Positions 27,675-36,275 of a stretch of 64,000 nucleotides of DNA are shown one piece after another. Position numbers and translations under genes: made by a program. The DNA is taken from the NCBI GenBank assembly GCA_964388665.1, contig CAYMBJ010000005.1, positions 1 through 64,000 on the forward strand. Direction: 5' to 3'. Under the pieces are notes generated by a model. That model was not told where the DNA came from. It saw only the letters and a list, made by a program, of their open reading frames with translations, and made no database searches. This stretch comes from CALCCV01 sp964388665. GTDB taxonomy: Bacteria > Bdellovibrionota > Bdellovibrionia > Bdellovibrionales > Bdellovibrionaceae. Position 1 is the first letter of the stretch. Every line of letters begins with the position of its first letter.

Positions 27675-28634
27675 GTGAGTTTGTGGGAACGCCCCTATTT
27701 GTTAATTATTACCAATTTATACTGTAACCACAAATGCTCTTATTGCATTCAACAAAAGTCATCTTTAGATGTGCGACTCAATACAAAAAAAGTTGACGTG
27801 GATGCTCTCTTAACATTTTTAGAAAAAAATCGCATCGATCGCACGGCTCGCCTGATGGGTGGTGAGAGCACTCTGCATCCCGATTTTGAAAAATTGATGG
27901 ATGGTCTTATTAAGCTTTACGGTCGTGTGGTTATCACCACCAACCTCAATGGCAAATGGTACAATGGCAATTTTGACGAAGCTGTTCGAAAGATGAAATC
28001 TTGGGGAGATAAAGTTCGTTGGAATACAACGCTTCATCCAAAGTGGATGGACCCAGCTCTGTTTATTGAAAGAATTCGTAGACTACAAGCAGAGGGCATT
28101 TATTTGGATCAAATCGCCACGACTGATACAGAGGATTTGACTCCCGAGGTTGCCGAAAAAATGCACAAAGCAAACATCAACTGGAAATTGCAAACATTTA
28201 CTGGACGCAATTCTGAAGGACGACTGGTTCCGCAGACTTGGAATGACATCAATCAAAAATATCCTCAGCTGTACAATCCTTCAAAGTATATCGAAAATTA
28301 TAAAGAATACACTGAAGAGTGTGAAGATGCCAATCTTACCACTGATTTTTACCGACCCAACTGGGTCAGCTGCACGACAAACAAATTTTTGATCGGACCT
28401 GATAACAACATTTACCCATGCCACCGCCATCTTTATGTTGAAGACAAGAACTACGTGATGGGCAGTATCCATGATCCAGAAATGACCAATTTTTCGCGCA
28501 AATGGAACAGCTTAACTAAGCAGTGGACTTTGCCTTGCGCCACAAAGTGCAACCCTTGTGATTTTGACAGCGTCAAGATTGTTAAAACTAAAAAGGTAAA
28601 TGAAGACTATCGTGAACCCATTGCCTCATTATAA
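27675..28634 (+). CDS. Radical SAM protein with C-terminal cysteine cluster
   Basis: A 319-residue member of the radical SAM superfamily. The cluster-binding motif CNHKCSYC (CxxxCxxC) lies near residues 17-24, followed by the GGE-type motif in LMGGESTLHP. C-terminal cysteines (WVSCTTN, YPCHRH, PCATKCNPC) suggest an auxiliary iron-sulfur cluster as in SPASM-like proteins. The GTG at 27675 follows GGAGG and is preferred over an upstream GTG. The substrate is unknown. Its position between an LPS-type glycosyltransferase and a lipid-type exporter hints at modification of an envelope component or peptide. Confidence 0.88.
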   Translation: MSLWERPYLLIITNLYCNHKCSYCIQQKSSLDVRLNTKKVDVDALLTFLEKNRIDRTARLMGGESTLHPDFEKLMDGLIKLYGRVVITTNLNGKWYNGNFDEAVRKMKSWGDKVRWNTTLHPKWMDPALFIERIRRLQAEGIYLDQIATTDTEDLTPEVAEKMHKANINWKLQTFTGRNSEGRLVPQTWNDINQKYPQLYNPSKYIENYKEYTEECEDANLTTDFYRPNWVSCTTNKFLIGPDNNIYPCHRHLYVEDKNYVMGSIHDPEMTNFSRKWNSLTKQWTLPCATKCNPCDFDSVKIVKTKKVNEDYREPIASL

Positions 28635-30405
28635 AACTCGCTCTAAAAATAATGAAATGAACTCACAAAATTTTAAGAGATTGCTTTCCCTGCTTGGCCA
28701 TTTTCGCAAGAATATGGCCATTGTCATTTTTTTCGGAATTCTTTCTGGAATTTGCGAAGGGCAATTGCCAGCGCTTACGGAAGGGATCGGCAGAGCCTGG
28801 AATGATAAAGACGCGAACACGGCCTATCTTTTTGCAATTTTAATTCCCGGCGTTTGGATTTTAAACAAGATTTTTGAGTACGTGTTTCGCTATCAGATGA
28901 AGTTCACGGGCGATCTCATTGCGGCTCGCCAGCGCATGGACCTCATGAAAAAGTACCTATCACTTGATCTGCAGTATTTGAGTCGTCTCGAAAAGGGCTC
29001 CGGTGGCCTGATCAGCCGCATGATCAATGACATCAGTATTTTTCAAGAGGGCATGCACAACATAGCCTCGCTCGGAAAAGATCCAGTGAAGCTTTCACTG
29101 GCTGTTTATTATATTGTAAATACCAACTGGATGTTGGGCGTTTTGGTGCTGATTGCGATGCCCATCATTGCTCTGATTTTAAAAAATTTGGCAAGATCCC
29201 TAAGAAAGTACGGGCGACGCAATCAAGAGAGTCTAGAGGACCTCACTAAAACCATGAAAGAGAGCTTGGATGGCGCGCGAGTCATTCAGTCATTCAATTT
29301 GGAAAATCACATTGAGCGGCGTTTTACGGACCAGACCAATCAAATGTTGCAGCACAAGCGCAAGGTGATTCAGCGCGAAGAAGCCTCAGGTCCAATTTCA
29401 GAAATCTTAGCCGTGATCGCCATTGGTGGACTCTTGGCCTATATGACCTGGTTGGTGGGTTTGGATCAATTTTCTACATTGCAGTTCACTGCGACCAGCG
29501 CCGCCGCCGCAGTGGTGGGCGATGCACTCAGGCGTATGCGCGAAACCTATATCAAATTGCAGCAAGCACTCGTGGCCCTAGATCGCATCAATGAAATCCT
29601 CGACACCAAGAGTGTATTGCATCACGATAAAAAGCCGGCGCCCTTTCCAAATGCGTGGAATACGATTGAATACAAAAACGTCTCATTTAAATTTGATGAT
29701 CAACTAGTACTACGGAACATCAATCTAAAAATCAGACGCGGCGAAGTGGTCGCCTTCGTTGGCTCCAGTGGCAGTGGCAAGAGCACCTTGGTCAATCTGC
29801 TACCGCGATTTGCTGATCCCACTGAAGGTGAAATACTGATTGACGGCATCTCGCTAAAGAATTTGGATATGGCGCAATTGCGGGACCAGGTGGCACTGGT
29901 GACACAGGATGTGTTCTTGTTTGGCGACACGATTGAAAATAACATTTGGTTGGCTAACCAAAAGCGCGATCGCGCTGACATCAAACAGATTGCCAAGCTA
30001 GCTAACGCCCACGATTTTATTATGCAGACAGAAAAGGGCTACGATACTCGCCTGGGCGACCATGGGGCGCGCCTTTCAGGCGGCGAAAAGCAACGCATTA
30101 GCATTGCTCGGGCGCTGTTTAAGGATGCACCCATTCTTGTTCTTGATGAAGCCACAAGTGCCCTGGACTCCATCAGTGAGTTGGAAGTTAAAAAGGGCTT
30201 GGACCATCTTTTGGAAGGCCGCACGGCTCTGATCATTGCCCATCGGCTGTCGACGGTTACGACATCGGATCGAATCATTGTGATGCAAAAGGGGCAAATT
30301 GTCGAAGAGGGTTCTCACGAGATGCTATTGAAAAATAACAGTCACTACGCGAACTTTTATATGATGCAAACCAAGGTGGACTTGGTTCCTATCACTTTGA
30401 GTTGA
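28600..30405 (+). CDS. ABC exporter, MsbA/lipid-flippase type
   Basis: A 601-residue half-transporter with six membrane segments (about residues 35-320) followed by the ATPase domain. Motifs are Walker A GSSGSGKST, Q-loop LVTQDVFLFG, signature LSGGEKQRISIARAL, Walker B ILVLDEATSALD and H-loop IIAHRLST. It overlaps the radical SAM gene by 35 bases if the ATG at 28600 is used (AAAAAGG is close by); an ATG at 28657 has no ribosome site. The closest relatives by eye are MsbA-like lipid exporters. A peptide exporter paired with the radical SAM enzyme is the alternative. Confidence 0.9.
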   Translation: MKTIVNPLPHYKTRSKNNEMNSQNFKRLLSLLGHFRKNMAIVIFFGILSGICEGQLPALTEGIGRAWNDKDANTAYLFAILIPGVWILNKIFEYVFRYQMKFTGDLIAARQRMDLMKKYLSLDLQYLSRLEKGSGGLISRMINDISIFQEGMHNIASLGKDPVKLSLAVYYIVNTNWMLGVLVLIAMPIIALILKNLARSLRKYGRRNQESLEDLTKTMKESLDGARVIQSFNLENHIERRFTDQTNQMLQHKRKVIQREEASGPISEILAVIAIGGLLAYMTWLVGLDQFSTLQFTATSAAAAVVGDALRRMRETYIKLQQALVALDRINEILDTKSVLHHDKKPAPFPNAWNTIEYKNVSFKFDDQLVLRNINLKIRRGEVVAFVGSSGSGKSTLVNLLPRFADPTEGEILIDGISLKNLDMAQLRDQVALVTQDVFLFGDTIENNIWLANQKRDRADIKQIAKLANAHDFIMQTEKGYDTRLGDHGARLSGGEKQRISIARALFKDAPILVLDEATSALDSISELEVKKGLDHLLEGRTALIIAHRLSTVTTSDRIIVMQKGQIVEEGSHEMLLKNNSHYANFYMMQTKVDLVPITLS

Positions 30406-30569
30406 GCAAAATCCCCACAATTCTTTCTGGACTTCGGACTAGATTTTTATCATCTTTGCCATCATCAATCGTTTAAAGTGTATTGCTGTCATAAATCTGA
30501 CAGGTGCCTATAAAGTTTCTGTACACCTCTGTCGAAGAGTTAGCCGAGTTTAACTACGAGGTGTAAGAT

Positions 30570-32126
30570 ATGATTAATTGGGATGAGTTCGAACACATAC
30601 ATGTCATTAAGAAGCTAAAACAGATTCTTATTTCTTGGTGGAACATAGACGTCATCTTTACGGACGAGCGAGGCCACATCAAAGGCTTTGATTCCGAAAA
30701 AACAACGTTTACCAACCCGGCCGTTGCCTACCTGATGAGTAAGGACGTCACGCAAACCAGTTTGGCAGAACTGATTGGCAAAACTGTAGAAGATTTGCGC
30801 GTGTCTCAAAATCGCTACTCCATTCGCAAATGGGACTTAGCTGGATTTGATGTCGGCGTCTTTCCAATCTATATAGACAATGACTTGGTCGGTTGTGTGA
30901 TTGGTGTTGGTTTTTTCAAGGAGCCGGAGTTTGGACATCGCCTCGAAGAGATTCGTGATCGTTTGGCTGCATTTGGCTGCTCTGCCGATGCCATTGATAA
31001 ATGTCTGTCAAAACTGAAGTATGTTGATGATCAAGAACGTCAGCACTTTGTGGAGCTGTGTGAATTGGTCGCGCAAGAGATCATCACTTTGCATCTCGAG
31101 ATCACATCGCGCGAGGACCGCATTAAGGAATTGAATAAAGAGCTTGGCAATCGCTTTCGCTATGACAACATGATTGGAAAATCAAAGATCATGCAGAGTT
31201 TGTATGCCCTACTCGACAAGATCAAGGGTGCGGAGTCTACGGTTTTGATTCAAGGTGAAAATGGTACTGGTAAAGAGCTGATTGCCAAGAGCATTCACTA
31301 CAATTCGTCTCGTAAAGACCGTCCCTTTGTAATTCAAAACTGTTCGGCCTTTAATGATAATCTTTTGGAATCAGAGTTGTTTGGTCACATCAAAGGATCA
31401 TTCACGGGTGCCATTAAAGACAAAAAGGGTCTTTTCGAAATGGCCGACAAAGGAACTTTCTTTTTGGATGAGATCGGTGATACGTCTCCGCAAATGCAGG
31501 TGAAGCTACTTCGCGTATTGCAAGAGGGCACATTCATGCCAGTTGGTTCGACTGAAATGCGAAAAGTGGATGCGCGAATCATTGCAGCCACCAACAAGAA
31601 TCTAAGAGAGATGGTTGAGCAGGGCACTTTCCGCGAAGATCTCTATTATCGCCTGAATGTAATCAATATTCGTGTGCCGCCAATGCGCGAGCGCAAAGAA
31701 GACATTCCAATGTTGGTGGAGTTCTTCTTGCAGAAGATTTCAGATCAGCAGGGCGGAGGCAAGCGAATCATCACCAAGCGAGCCCTCGAGAAGTTATATG
31801 ACTATGCTTGGCCGGGCAATGTTCGCGAACTTCAAAACGAAATCGAAAGGCTCGTGGTTTTGTCAGGTGACGAGAACAAACTGGTGGCCGAGCTCCTGTC
31901 GCCAAAGATTCTTGAAACAGCGGATAAAAACAAAGTTCAAGGTGCGCGCCTTCACGGCAAACTTAAAGATGCTCTCGAGGAACTTGAGCGCGAGATGATC
32001 AAAGAAGGTTTGCGCCGCACTGGCTGGAACAAATCAAAACTCGCAAAAGAACTGGGAATCAGTCGTGCGGGATTGATCATGAAGGTAGAAAAGTACGGGC
32101 TAGATAAGCGCCGCATGGCTCGATAA
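30570..32126 (+). CDS. Sigma-54-dependent transcription activator with PocR-like sensor
   Basis: A 518-residue enhancer-binding protein. The first 180 residues are a sensor resembling the PocR fold (VIFTDERGHIKGF, then a region ending VGVFPIYIDNDLVGCVIGVGFF). The central AAA+ domain has Walker A GENGTGKE near residue 229 and Walker B FFLDEIG. The sigma-54 contact loop reads GSFTGA, where the common form is GAFTGA. The C-terminal Fis-type helix-turn-helix includes GWNKSKLAKELGISRAGL. The start follows GAGGTG at ideal spacing. The ligand and target promoters are unknown. Confidence 0.95.
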   Translation: MINWDEFEHIHVIKKLKQILISWWNIDVIFTDERGHIKGFDSEKTTFTNPAVAYLMSKDVTQTSLAELIGKTVEDLRVSQNRYSIRKWDLAGFDVGVFPIYIDNDLVGCVIGVGFFKEPEFGHRLEEIRDRLAAFGCSADAIDKCLSKLKYVDDQERQHFVELCELVAQEIITLHLEITSREDRIKELNKELGNRFRYDNMIGKSKIMQSLYALLDKIKGAESTVLIQGENGTGKELIAKSIHYNSSRKDRPFVIQNCSAFNDNLLESELFGHIKGSFTGAIKDKKGLFEMADKGTFFLDEIGDTSPQMQVKLLRVLQEGTFMPVGSTEMRKVDARIIAATNKNLREMVEQGTFREDLYYRLNVINIRVPPMRERKEDIPMLVEFFLQKISDQQGGGKRIITKRALEKLYDYAWPGNVRELQNEIERLVVLSGDENKLVAELLSPKILETADKNKVQGARLHGKLKDALEELEREMIKEGLRRTGWNKSKLAKELGISRAGLIMKVEKYGLDKRRMAR

Positions 32127-32167
32127 ACCTTGGTCCTGTAAACACTTTTTTTGATATGTGCACTATT

Positions 32168-32197
32168 CGGCCGTGAATTATAAAAAATTCGCGGCCG
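32168..32197 (+). terminator. Hairpin after the sigma-54 activator
   Basis: CGGCCGTGAATT pairs with AATTCGCGGCCG with one mismatch around ATAAAA. It lies about 40 bases past the stop codon. No T run follows, so termination would need a factor. Confidence 0.5.
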
Positions 32198-32392
32198 CCT
32201 CATTCTTGCACAAGACCTTTGTCGTAAAGACATCTTTCAGATACTTTTTACATTGAAAAATATCCCTTAAATTCAATGAGTTATGAACCGCATTCGGTGG
32301 ACCTGTAAAGCGTCTGTTTCGGCATGCGATTTGAATACAGAGAACCTATCTCGACAGGTGGGCAATTTTATTTCGAGATAGGGGGCATTTGC

Positions 32393-33199
32393 GTGGGTAA
32401 GGAAATCAATATACAAAGTAGTGTCGATCGACTTGCATCGGTATTTGCGTATCGATGGGGCAAGGAAATCGAATTTCTTCGCATGGTTGAGGCCGAATTG
32501 ACGGCTGCGGAGGAACCACGGCTTTTGAATCAGAGAGATCTGTTTTTGCCAATACACATGGAGACTCAGTTTCTGGGTGCTGTGAAAGTTAAAGATGCCT
32601 TTGAGGTTAGCTTTGACTGCATTGATGAAATGCACTCGCTCTCAAAAATCATTCTTCAATATCCATTGTTTTCAAGTTTAACCAGCCGCAATCTTGATTT
32701 TTATGAAAGAGAATTGAGCCAGATTGACGATGAAATTGCGGTATCGAAAGCATTTTCTACCGAAGATCTTGCTCCGCCGCCTGTCTCTTCTGTATTTCAC
32801 ATTGGTGGTTCTGGCGTTGTTGATCTTTTGCGAATTATAGATTGGATGCATGCCAAGCTTGGCAATTGGGCCCTGTTGAAATGGCAGGATCTCCGGGCAG
32901 AGACTCGAGTGGAAGATGTAGAAAAACTGGGAAGAGTGACGTTGATCATTGATGATCTGGATTCGTTAACAAATCCAGAAAGAGAGCTGCTATCAAGGCT
33001 CCTGACAGCCGATGAGACCGAGCGAGCAAGCCAACCAACAGTTATTGTGATGACAGAGGCTCCTCTTGAAGAGATCGATCGCAGGAACTCGCGAAATCAG
33101 TGGATGATGGTTTTGGACAATCACTCTTTGGATATGCGGCAGGTATCTGTGGATCGTGAAAAAACCCTATGCACTTTCGATTTGTTTCTTTTCAATTGA
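32393..33199 (+). CDS. Hypothetical protein resembling a degenerate NtrC-type ATPase
   Basis: A protein of about 268 residues. The GTG at 32393 follows AGGGGG and is preferred to the ATG at 32324, which lacks a ribosome site. The second half can be laid against an NtrC-type AAA+ domain: VFHIGGSGVVDLL falls where VLIQGENGTGKEL stands in the preceding activator, and VTLIIDDLDSLTNPERELLSRLL where the Walker B segment is. The P-loop lysine is missing and no GAFTGA loop exists, so it should not hydrolyse ATP. It may regulate or pair with the neighbouring activator. This alignment is by eye and is tentative. Confidence 0.7.
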   Translation: MGKEINIQSSVDRLASVFAYRWGKEIEFLRMVEAELTAAEEPRLLNQRDLFLPIHMETQFLGAVKVKDAFEVSFDCIDEMHSLSKIILQYPLFSSLTSRNLDFYERELSQIDDEIAVSKAFSTEDLAPPPVSSVFHIGGSGVVDLLRIIDWMHAKLGNWALLKWQDLRAETRVEDVEKLGRVTLIIDDLDSLTNPERELLSRLLTADETERASQPTVIVMTEAPLEEIDRRNSRNQWMMVLDNHSLDMRQVSVDREKTLCTFDLFLFN

Positions 33200-33230
33200 T
33201 TAATGAATTGATCCATAAAATGATAGTGAG

Positions 33231-34244
33231 ATGGATGAGCTAAATTTATCTCGCATCAATCAGTTTCTGAATTCAGAAGAATACAAGATCTATCGCCTGG
33301 CGGGTGATGCATCGACTCGCAAATACTACCGCCTCATTCATCAAGAGACCTCGTGGGTGGTCATGAGCTGGGAGCCGTTTGACCCAGCCACCTATCCATT
33401 TTTAAGTGTTCAAAGTCATTTTGCCGAGTGTGGCGTTCAGGTGCCACAGACTCTTGCGACCTATCCTGAGGATGGAATGGTTATTCTAGAGGACTTAGGT
33501 GATTTGACTCTCGAGCGAAAGACCCTTGAGAATCAATCTTTTGCAACCTCAAAGGAGTTCTATTCATTGGCAATCGATGAACTGATTAAGATTCACGGGC
33601 AAGCCAGCGACAAACCCAACAAGCAGTGCACTGCCTTTTCTATTTCTTTTGATGTCGAAAAATTTATGTGGGAGCTCAATTACGCAGTTGAAAATCTGAT
33701 CGAAGGAGTTCTTGGGTTTCGCCTACAGGGTTCACAGCGAGAAGAGGTGTATTCTGTTTTTTTAAAAATCTGCGAGAGTCTGCATGCGGAGCCCAAGCGC
33801 ATCGCTCACCGGGACTATCACTCACGAAACCTAATGATAAAGCTGGACCAATTGAAGGTGATTGATTTTCAAGACGCCAGATTGGGACCGATTCAATATG
33901 ATCTTGTGAGCCTGTTGCGTGACTCCTATGTGGACATTCCCGAGGACAGTGGCACAGAGTTGCTTAACGAGTATCTCAAAAAGGCCAAGGACTATCTGCC
34001 AAAAGACTTTTCTCGTGAAAAATTCTTTTTAACCTACGAGCTGCAAACCATTCAACGCTGCTTTAAAGCTTGCGGCTCATTTGGGAGCTTTTATCACCAG
34101 CGCAAAGACAATCGCTACCTCAAATACCTTCCCGGAACCCTTAAAAAGGTTGAGAATGCCTTGGCTCAGTTTCCTAAATTTAAACCAATGCAGCAAATGA
34201 TAACAGATTCCGGAGCAATGGACAGTGCCTACGATGTCATTTGA
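33231..34244 (+). CDS. amgK: AmgK-like anomeric sugar kinase
   Basis: A 337-residue aminoglycoside-phosphotransferase-fold kinase. The catalytic loop is RIAHRDYHSRNLM and the metal-binding segment is LKVIDFQDARLGP. The N-terminus with LAGDASTRKYYRL matches AmgK, which phosphorylates N-acetylmuramic acid and N-acetylglucosamine at C1. The next gene, a MurU-like nucleotidyltransferase, overlaps it, and this pairing is the hallmark of the recycling route that bypasses de novo UDP-MurNAc synthesis. In a bacterium that digests prey walls such a route would be useful. Confidence 0.9.
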   Translation: MDELNLSRINQFLNSEEYKIYRLAGDASTRKYYRLIHQETSWVVMSWEPFDPATYPFLSVQSHFAECGVQVPQTLATYPEDGMVILEDLGDLTLERKTLENQSFATSKEFYSLAIDELIKIHGQASDKPNKQCTAFSISFDVEKFMWELNYAVENLIEGVLGFRLQGSQREEVYSVFLKICESLHAEPKRIAHRDYHSRNLMIKLDQLKVIDFQDARLGPIQYDLVSLLRDSYVDIPEDSGTELLNEYLKKAKDYLPKDFSREKFFLTYELQTIQRCFKACGSFGSFYHQRKDNRYLKYLPGTLKKVENALAQFPKFKPMQQMITDSGAMDSAYDVI

Positions 34245-35256
34245 CCATGCAATAGTATTGACGGCGGGCGAAGGGAGGCGACTTCGACCATTTACCGATT
34301 CGATTGCTAAACCTCTGATTCCATTTCTGGGCGTGCCAATGGTGGAATACGGTCTTGATCTGCTCAAGGGGGCGGGCGTAAAGCATTTTGTGTTCAATGC
34401 ATACCATCTTCCGGAGCAGATCCAAGCTTATGTCAAAAAGATCGAAGTACATTCCAAAAATTCTTCTCACAACTGCGCGGCGATCAAAAGTGTCAAGGTG
34501 TCACTGGAGACCACATTGATGGGCGGAACGGGCGGACTCAAAGCTGCGCAAGAGTTCTTTACTGGCGCGAGCAATCTGATTCTGCTGAATGGCGACGAGG
34601 TTTTTTTTGATTTGGATATGGCTGCGTTCAATGAGGGATTGAAGCTTCATCTTGAAGAAAAGCGCCTTGCAACCGTGTTTGTTAGCGAGCACCCAGAAGT
34701 GGGAACTAAATTCGGAGGAATTTGGAGTGATCAAAGAAATTTAGTAAAAGGCTTTGGCCTGAGTGCTCCCAAGGATTCGAATGAAAAACTCAGTGGGTGG
34801 CACTTCTATGGAGTCGTCGCTCTTTCTTCAAGAATTTTTGATCACATTCCAACTGCTCAACCGGCCAATATTTTCTATGATACATTGATTAACTGTCTTC
34901 ACCTAGATCAATCAGTAAAAATTCACCACGCTCAATGTGAACACATTGAAACCGGAAATCCTCAAGATCTGTGCGATGGTCAACGGCTTGCTTTTACAAA
35001 AGGGCTAAATCTTCAACTTCATGGCAAGCCCCTATTGGATTTTTTGAAGGCGCAAGGGTTTGCTGTGGATTTGCAAAGACAGTTCATTGCTCCAAAAGAT
35101 TTTCATTTGCCAAAGCAAATTCAATGCGCTGGATTCAATATTGTTTGCGAAAATGTGAAAATTGCAGACATTGATGGAATTGAACTTAGTGATGCCGTCT
35201 TGCTTCCAGGCGCAACATTGAAAGCGCCAGGTCGATACTCCGGCCTACTTCTGTAG
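34234..35256 (+). CDS. murU: MurU-like sugar-1-phosphate uridylyltransferase
   Basis: An enzyme of about 340 residues that would convert MurNAc-1-phosphate to UDP-MurNAc. The N-terminus AIVLTAGEGRRLRPFTDSIAKPLIPFLGVPM is the nucleotidyltransferase signature, and LILLNGDEVFFDLD carries the metal-binding aspartate-like site; the usual GD is followed by E. The last 80 residues, after the catalytic domain, form an extra tail not expected in the short Pseudomonas enzyme. I use the ATG at 34234; a GTG at 34225 is possible. It overlaps the amgK stop by 11 bases. Confidence 0.88.
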   Translation: MSFDHAIVLTAGEGRRLRPFTDSIAKPLIPFLGVPMVEYGLDLLKGAGVKHFVFNAYHLPEQIQAYVKKIEVHSKNSSHNCAAIKSVKVSLETTLMGGTGGLKAAQEFFTGASNLILLNGDEVFFDLDMAAFNEGLKLHLEEKRLATVFVSEHPEVGTKFGGIWSDQRNLVKGFGLSAPKDSNEKLSGWHFYGVVALSSRIFDHIPTAQPANIFYDTLINCLHLDQSVKIHHAQCEHIETGNPQDLCDGQRLAFTKGLNLQLHGKPLLDFLKAQGFAVDLQRQFIAPKDFHLPKQIQCAGFNIVCENVKIADIDGIELSDAVLLPGATLKAPGRYSGLLL

Positions 35257-36264
35257 AGACATATCATACTCATCGAAAAAAGTATTTTGCTGCACCTTGA
35301 GTTTGTAGCGGCGTTTCATCATGTCAAATAGACTATCAGCAGCCACACCAATCGGTTCGCCATGATAGTCTTTAGAAAGCCCAGCGACACTTCGTGCATC
35401 TTTATTGGCACCAGCATCCGCCGTTGCCCCCGGGAGCCTCAGTCCACCCATGCCGTCATCAGCTCCAGCTGCGAGTCCAAGTGCCAAACCTTTGCCTCCA
35501 GCACCACCATCTTCAGACATAGCGATGCCACGCTTTTTATTATAGGCATCTAAGGCCTCTTTGACTTTTTTAGCCATTGCCGTGGCCTTTAGATTTGCAG
35601 CTGCTATCGATGCGCCACTAATGGATCCGTTACCTGAAAAGTCGACGGGTTTTCCGTCTGCGCCTACGAGTTTGCCTGAGTTCGGATCAATCTTAATTCC
35701 ATCAATACCATTTTTGCTGTTGAGCTTGTCCAGAAAGGCTTGTGTTTTGGAATAGCTCACTCCTGGGCCGAGTGCCTTGGTCAGAACTTCCTGCTGAAAG
35801 TTCGGATCCTTTAAAATCGCATTTGGGAGCGCCTTATTCCAGGCCTTGGTGCCATTGGTTTTGTTTCCAGTGTCAGTGGCTTCCCCTGCAGCGCCCACAA
35901 ATTGCGATGCTACAGAAGCCGCTTGTATGGCGAAGCCAGCCCAAACTGTCCATTCGGGATTTTCTTCAGATTGATACATTGCGGAAACGGTTGTAAACAG
36001 ACCTGCAAGTCCCAAAGAAGCCGCTATTCCTTGTGACGCCGCCGCCTCTCCATCCTTAGCGCCGTCGTTAACAGAGGATGCTGGAGGGCCGGCCGGCCCT
36101 GTCGTTGGAGCTCCATATTGTGTCCGCCCCTGAGCGCTCACACCAGCAATTCGCAGGTCATAAGAGGAGGATGACCTTTTTGCCTTGGATTTCCCCTCAG
36201 CGAAAATTGGGTGCAGCTGAGAAAGTAGAATTGTCGCGAAAAAATACTTTAAATTTGAAAACAC
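35245..36264 (-). CDS. Secreted Ala/Gly-rich protein, second of a pair
   Basis: A 339-residue exported protein of unknown function. A GTG at 36264 with GGAGG five bases ahead gives a clean signal peptide ending IFAEG. An overlapping ATG at 36276 (TGATG with the previous stop) is the alternative. The mature part is rich in Ala, Gly, Ser and Lys, includes a hydrophobic stretch around ASLGLAGLFTTVSAMYQ, and has no cysteine in the mature part that I can see. It is cotranslated with the gene at 36276. Its 3' end overlaps murU by 12 bases on the opposite strand. Confidence 0.8.
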   Translation of the reverse strand: MFSNLKYFFATILLSQLHPIFAEGKSKAKRSSSSYDLRIAGVSAQGRTQYGAPTTGPAGPPASSVNDGAKDGEAAASQGIAASLGLAGLFTTVSAMYQSEENPEWTVWAGFAIQAASVASQFVGAAGEATDTGNKTNGTKAWNKALPNAILKDPNFQQEVLTKALGPGVSYSKTQAFLDKLNSKNGIDGIKIDPNSGKLVGADGKPVDFSGNGSISGASIAAANLKATAMAKKVKEALDAYNKKRGIAMSEDGGAGGKGLALGLAAGADDGMGGLRLPGATADAGANKDARSVAGLSKDYHGEPIGVAADSLFDMMKRRYKLKVQQNTFFDEYDMSLQK

Positions 36265-36275
36265 AAATTCCTCCA

